From Candidatus Pacearchaeota archaeon (GTDB lineage Archaea; Nanobdellota; Nanobdellia; Pacearchaeales; GW2011-AR1): a DNA stretch of 5,860 bases. A program made the position numbers and the translations under genes. Below the pieces are notes generated by a model. It had not been told where the DNA came from. It saw only the letters and a list, made by a program, of their open reading frames with translations, and made no database searches. Location of the stretch: positions 1 through 5,860 of the forward strand of contig NZDU01000035.1 in assembly GCA_002688875.1 (NCBI GenBank). The letters run 5' to 3'. Positions 4,152-5,860 of the stretch are shown one piece after another; the first letter of the stretch is position 1; every line of letters starts with the position of its first letter.

Positions 4152-5227
4152 TGTGGAGTGTACAAATAGAAGATGTTGAAGCAATTGATATAGAATGTAC
4201 AACATTTTGTAATCTGCGTTGCCCTGAATGCCTTCGGGAAATAGACAAAGACTGGGTAGGATCTGTTTTAAATTCAACACATATAACTAGGGAAAACTGT
4301 GAGGAATGGTTTAACCCAGACGATCTTGTTAATTTTAACGAACTTAGATTTTGTGGAGCAATTGACGAAGCAGCTGCAAATCCACATTTATTTGATATTC
4401 TTAATTATTTTAATGAAGCATTTGTACCTCGCTACGAACATTTAACTAACAATGGTGCTGGGTTTTTTATCGATATACGTACCAACGGTTCTCTTAAAAC
4501 AACAGCATGGTGGGAGAAACTAGCACATATATTACCACCAAATCATAGAGTAGTGTTTGGTATTGACGGTGCTGATGAAGTATCAGAAATATACAGAATA
4601 GGTTCTAAATTTAAAAAAGTAATTAATAACGCAACAGCATTTATTAAAGCAGGCGGGTTAGCGGCTTGGCAATTTATAGAGTTTGAGCACAACGAGCATC
4701 AAATAGAAGAAGCGCGACAAAAATCTATAGATTTAGGATTTAGAGCATTTAGCGTTATGTCATCTTCGCGTAGTGACAGAAGCGGTGACGTTAAACATGT
4801 AGATGTTAGTAGTATAAAACCCCCAAAAAGCGATTCTGTTATAATGAAAGCAGGAAAAAAAGAACGAATAGAAATAACATGTGAAAATCAAACTGTTATG
4901 GGAAAACGAATATTAATAAACAGTCTTGGACTTGTTACTCCGTGTTGTTTCCTTAATGGCTTTATTCATATGCCATTTAATTATAAAATGAAAAACCCAG
5001 AGAACGATCCACCTTTTTATTTCAGTGAACCAGTATGGAATAAAATATGGCAAAAACATCCAGATACAGCACTTTCGTTACACCATAACACTTTAAAAGA
5101 AATACTTGCTGGGGACTTCTTTAGTGATATAGAAACATCATGGAAAACAAAACCTATAGAAAGATGCTATGAAGTTTGTGGGAAACGAGTAGTTGATTCA
5201 ACAAAATATTTATTTAAAAATGAATAG
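4151..5227 (+). CDS. Radical SAM enzyme with C-terminal twitch/SPASM-like cysteines (358 aa)
   Basis: The CX3CX2C motif lies right at the N-terminus (C20-NLR-C24-PE-C27), so the barrel starts almost at residue 1. FCGAIDEAAANPHL (67-80) sits where most family members have GGEPLL..P; a C-G-x-x-x-[DE] variant is common in phage radical SAM proteins. TNGS (111-114) and GIDGADE (137-143) complete the barrel. At the C-terminus C244, G-L-V-T-P-C265-C266 and C339-YEV-C343 form a twitch/SPASM-type set likely to bind an auxiliary iron-sulfur cluster. SPASM/twitch enzymes are known for modifying peptides, proteins or small molecules; the target here is not visible. GAGG lies 8 bases before the ATG, within the end of the previous gene. 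It probably acts together with its neighbour on the same pathway. Confidence 0.88.
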   Translation: MWSVQIEDVEAIDIECTTFCNLRCPECLREIDKDWVGSVLNSTHITRENCEEWFNPDDLVNFNELRFCGAIDEAAANPHLFDILNYFNEAFVPRYEHLTNNGAGFFIDIRTNGSLKTTAWWEKLAHILPPNHRVVFGIDGADEVSEIYRIGSKFKKVINNATAFIKAGGLAAWQFIEFEHNEHQIEEARQKSIDLGFRAFSVMSSSRSDRSGDVKHVDVSSIKPPKSDSVIMKAGKKERIEITCENQTVMGKRILINSLGLVTPCCFLNGFIHMPFNYKMKNPENDPPFYFSEPVWNKIWQKHPDTALSLHHNTLKEILAGDFFSDIETSWKTKPIERCYEVCGKRVVDSTKYLFKNE

Positions 5228-5246
5228 TGATAATAAATAAAATAAC

Positions 5247-5860
5247 ATGCTTTTTGAAATATCACAAGACACTATAGAAATAGACATACCAGAACAATAT
5301 ACCAAAATTGGTATAAAAGCATCTGGCGGACTGGATAGTACTATACTATCATATATGTTAGCATTATATAAAAGAGACGAACGCCCAGATATAGACATTA
5401 TACCAATAACATTAATCGAAAGCACAAAGCCGTTTCAGTTTATGTATTCATCAATGTCTTTACAAAAGATAAGTGAATTAACTGGTATAACATTTGGCAC
5501 ACATTATTTTAACATGGTTCATACCCATCTCATTTGTGAAGGACAAGACGAACTGGTAATATCATTATATGATGATAATATAATAGAAGGACACTTCTAT
5601 GGTGTTACATTAAACCCGCCTACTGATGCTTTTCCTGATCAAACAGGTGTTGATCACGATCGTGATAAATTACCAAATGATGAAAAGTATCCTGTTGTTA
5701 TAGATAACACCAATTGGCAGCCGTTTGCAAACATTGATAAAAAAGGTATTTGCGAATTATATGAATCATTAGGAGTACTCAATGAGTTGTTTCCACTTAC
5801 ACATAGTTGTGAAATGATACATGGTGAGTACTTAATGCAACTTGATTTATCTAAACATTG
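5247..5860 (+). CDS. PP-loop ATP pyrophosphatase (QueC/ExsB-like superfamily), 3' end outside the window
   Basis: The reading frame is open from the ATG at 5247 to the edge (204 residues). KASGGLDST (24-32) is the SGG-x-DS PP-loop that binds ATP in N-type ATP pyrophosphatases (QueC, GMP synthetase, tRNA thiolases, asparagine synthetase B). These enzymes adenylate a carbonyl oxygen and replace it with nitrogen or sulfur. EGHFYGVTLNPP (114-125) and WQPFANIDKKGICELY (157-172), then LTHSC (184-188), match the order seen in QueC-like proteins, where a C-x-C-x2-C zinc site usually follows; that part lies beyond the window, so QueC identity cannot be tested. It follows the radical SAM gene after 19 bases, in the same direction, with no clear ribosome site, so it likely depends on the operon transcript. 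The stop codon at 5238 excludes a longer N-terminus. Confidence 0.8.
   Translation, partial: MLFEISQDTIEIDIPEQYTKIGIKASGGLDSTILSYMLALYKRDERPDIDIIPITLIESTKPFQFMYSSMSLQKISELTGITFGTHYFNMVHTHLICEGQDELVISLYDDNIIEGHFYGVTLNPPTDAFPDQTGVDHDRDKLPNDEKYPVVIDNTNWQPFANIDKKGICELYESLGVLNELFPLTHSCEMIHGEYLMQLDLSKH

Noticed and set aside
2829..5227. Either radical SAM protein as QueE
   Set aside because: QueE is a minimal enzyme of about 200-250 aa without SPASM/twitch cysteines; these are 440 and 358 aa with extra cysteine sets.
1..5860. tRNA genes, CRISPR arrays, insertion sequences or attachment sites
   Set aside because: I saw no cloverleaf-like sequence with GTTCRA and acceptor pairing, no array of spaced repeats beyond the two 23-bp units, and no transposase, integrase or terminal inverted repeats.

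Overview
The window looks like part of a tailed-phage or phage-like genome, most likely a T4-type myovirus from a marine or freshwater host. This rests on short co-oriented genes that abut or overlap by a base, a partial LPD29-type gene beside small conserved phage hypotheticals, and two perfect TATAAATA boxes (the T4-type late-promoter core) facing opposite ways in one intergenic gap. A prophage or phage-derived island is not excluded. No structural, integrase, tRNA or CRISPR feature is present, so the host cannot be named.

Layout. (1) 1-1245, minus strand: a tightly packed operon of four small genes (135 aa, 81 aa, 104 aa, then an LPD29-like protein cut by the window edge), driven by a good sigma70-like promoter at 1277-1304. 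(2) 1246-1499: a divergent regulatory gap with two tandem 23-bp repeats and a perfect 8-bp inverted repeat. (3) 1500-1709, plus strand: a 69-aa secreted mini-protein with a signal peptide and two cysteines in the mature part, followed by a strong intrinsic terminator (1779-1809). A second, GC-rich hairpin with a T-run (1855-1879) touches the stop of the next gene. (4) 1878-2735, minus strand: a stand-alone class II aminoacyl-tRNA-synthetase-type catalytic domain, closest in its motifs to AsnRS and its archaeal asparagine-synthetase paralogue. (5) 2785-2823: divergent late-type promoters. (6) 2829-5860, plus strand: a radical SAM enzyme with an N-terminal cysteine-rich (twitch-like) region, a second radical SAM enzyme with a C-terminal twitch/SPASM-like cysteine set, and a PP-loop ATP pyrophosphatase that runs off the window.

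The most interesting part is 1878-5860. An adenylating AsnRS-like enzyme, two different radical SAM enzymes and a PP-loop ATPase share one divergent late-promoter region. The parts suit a biosynthetic or modification pathway that combines carboxylate adenylation, amide or related chemistry, and radical chemistry. The substrate cannot be read from sequence: a small molecule, a nucleobase or tRNA, or a peptide are all possible. The plus-strand genes are clearly richer in A+T than the left operon, which suggests a separately acquired module.
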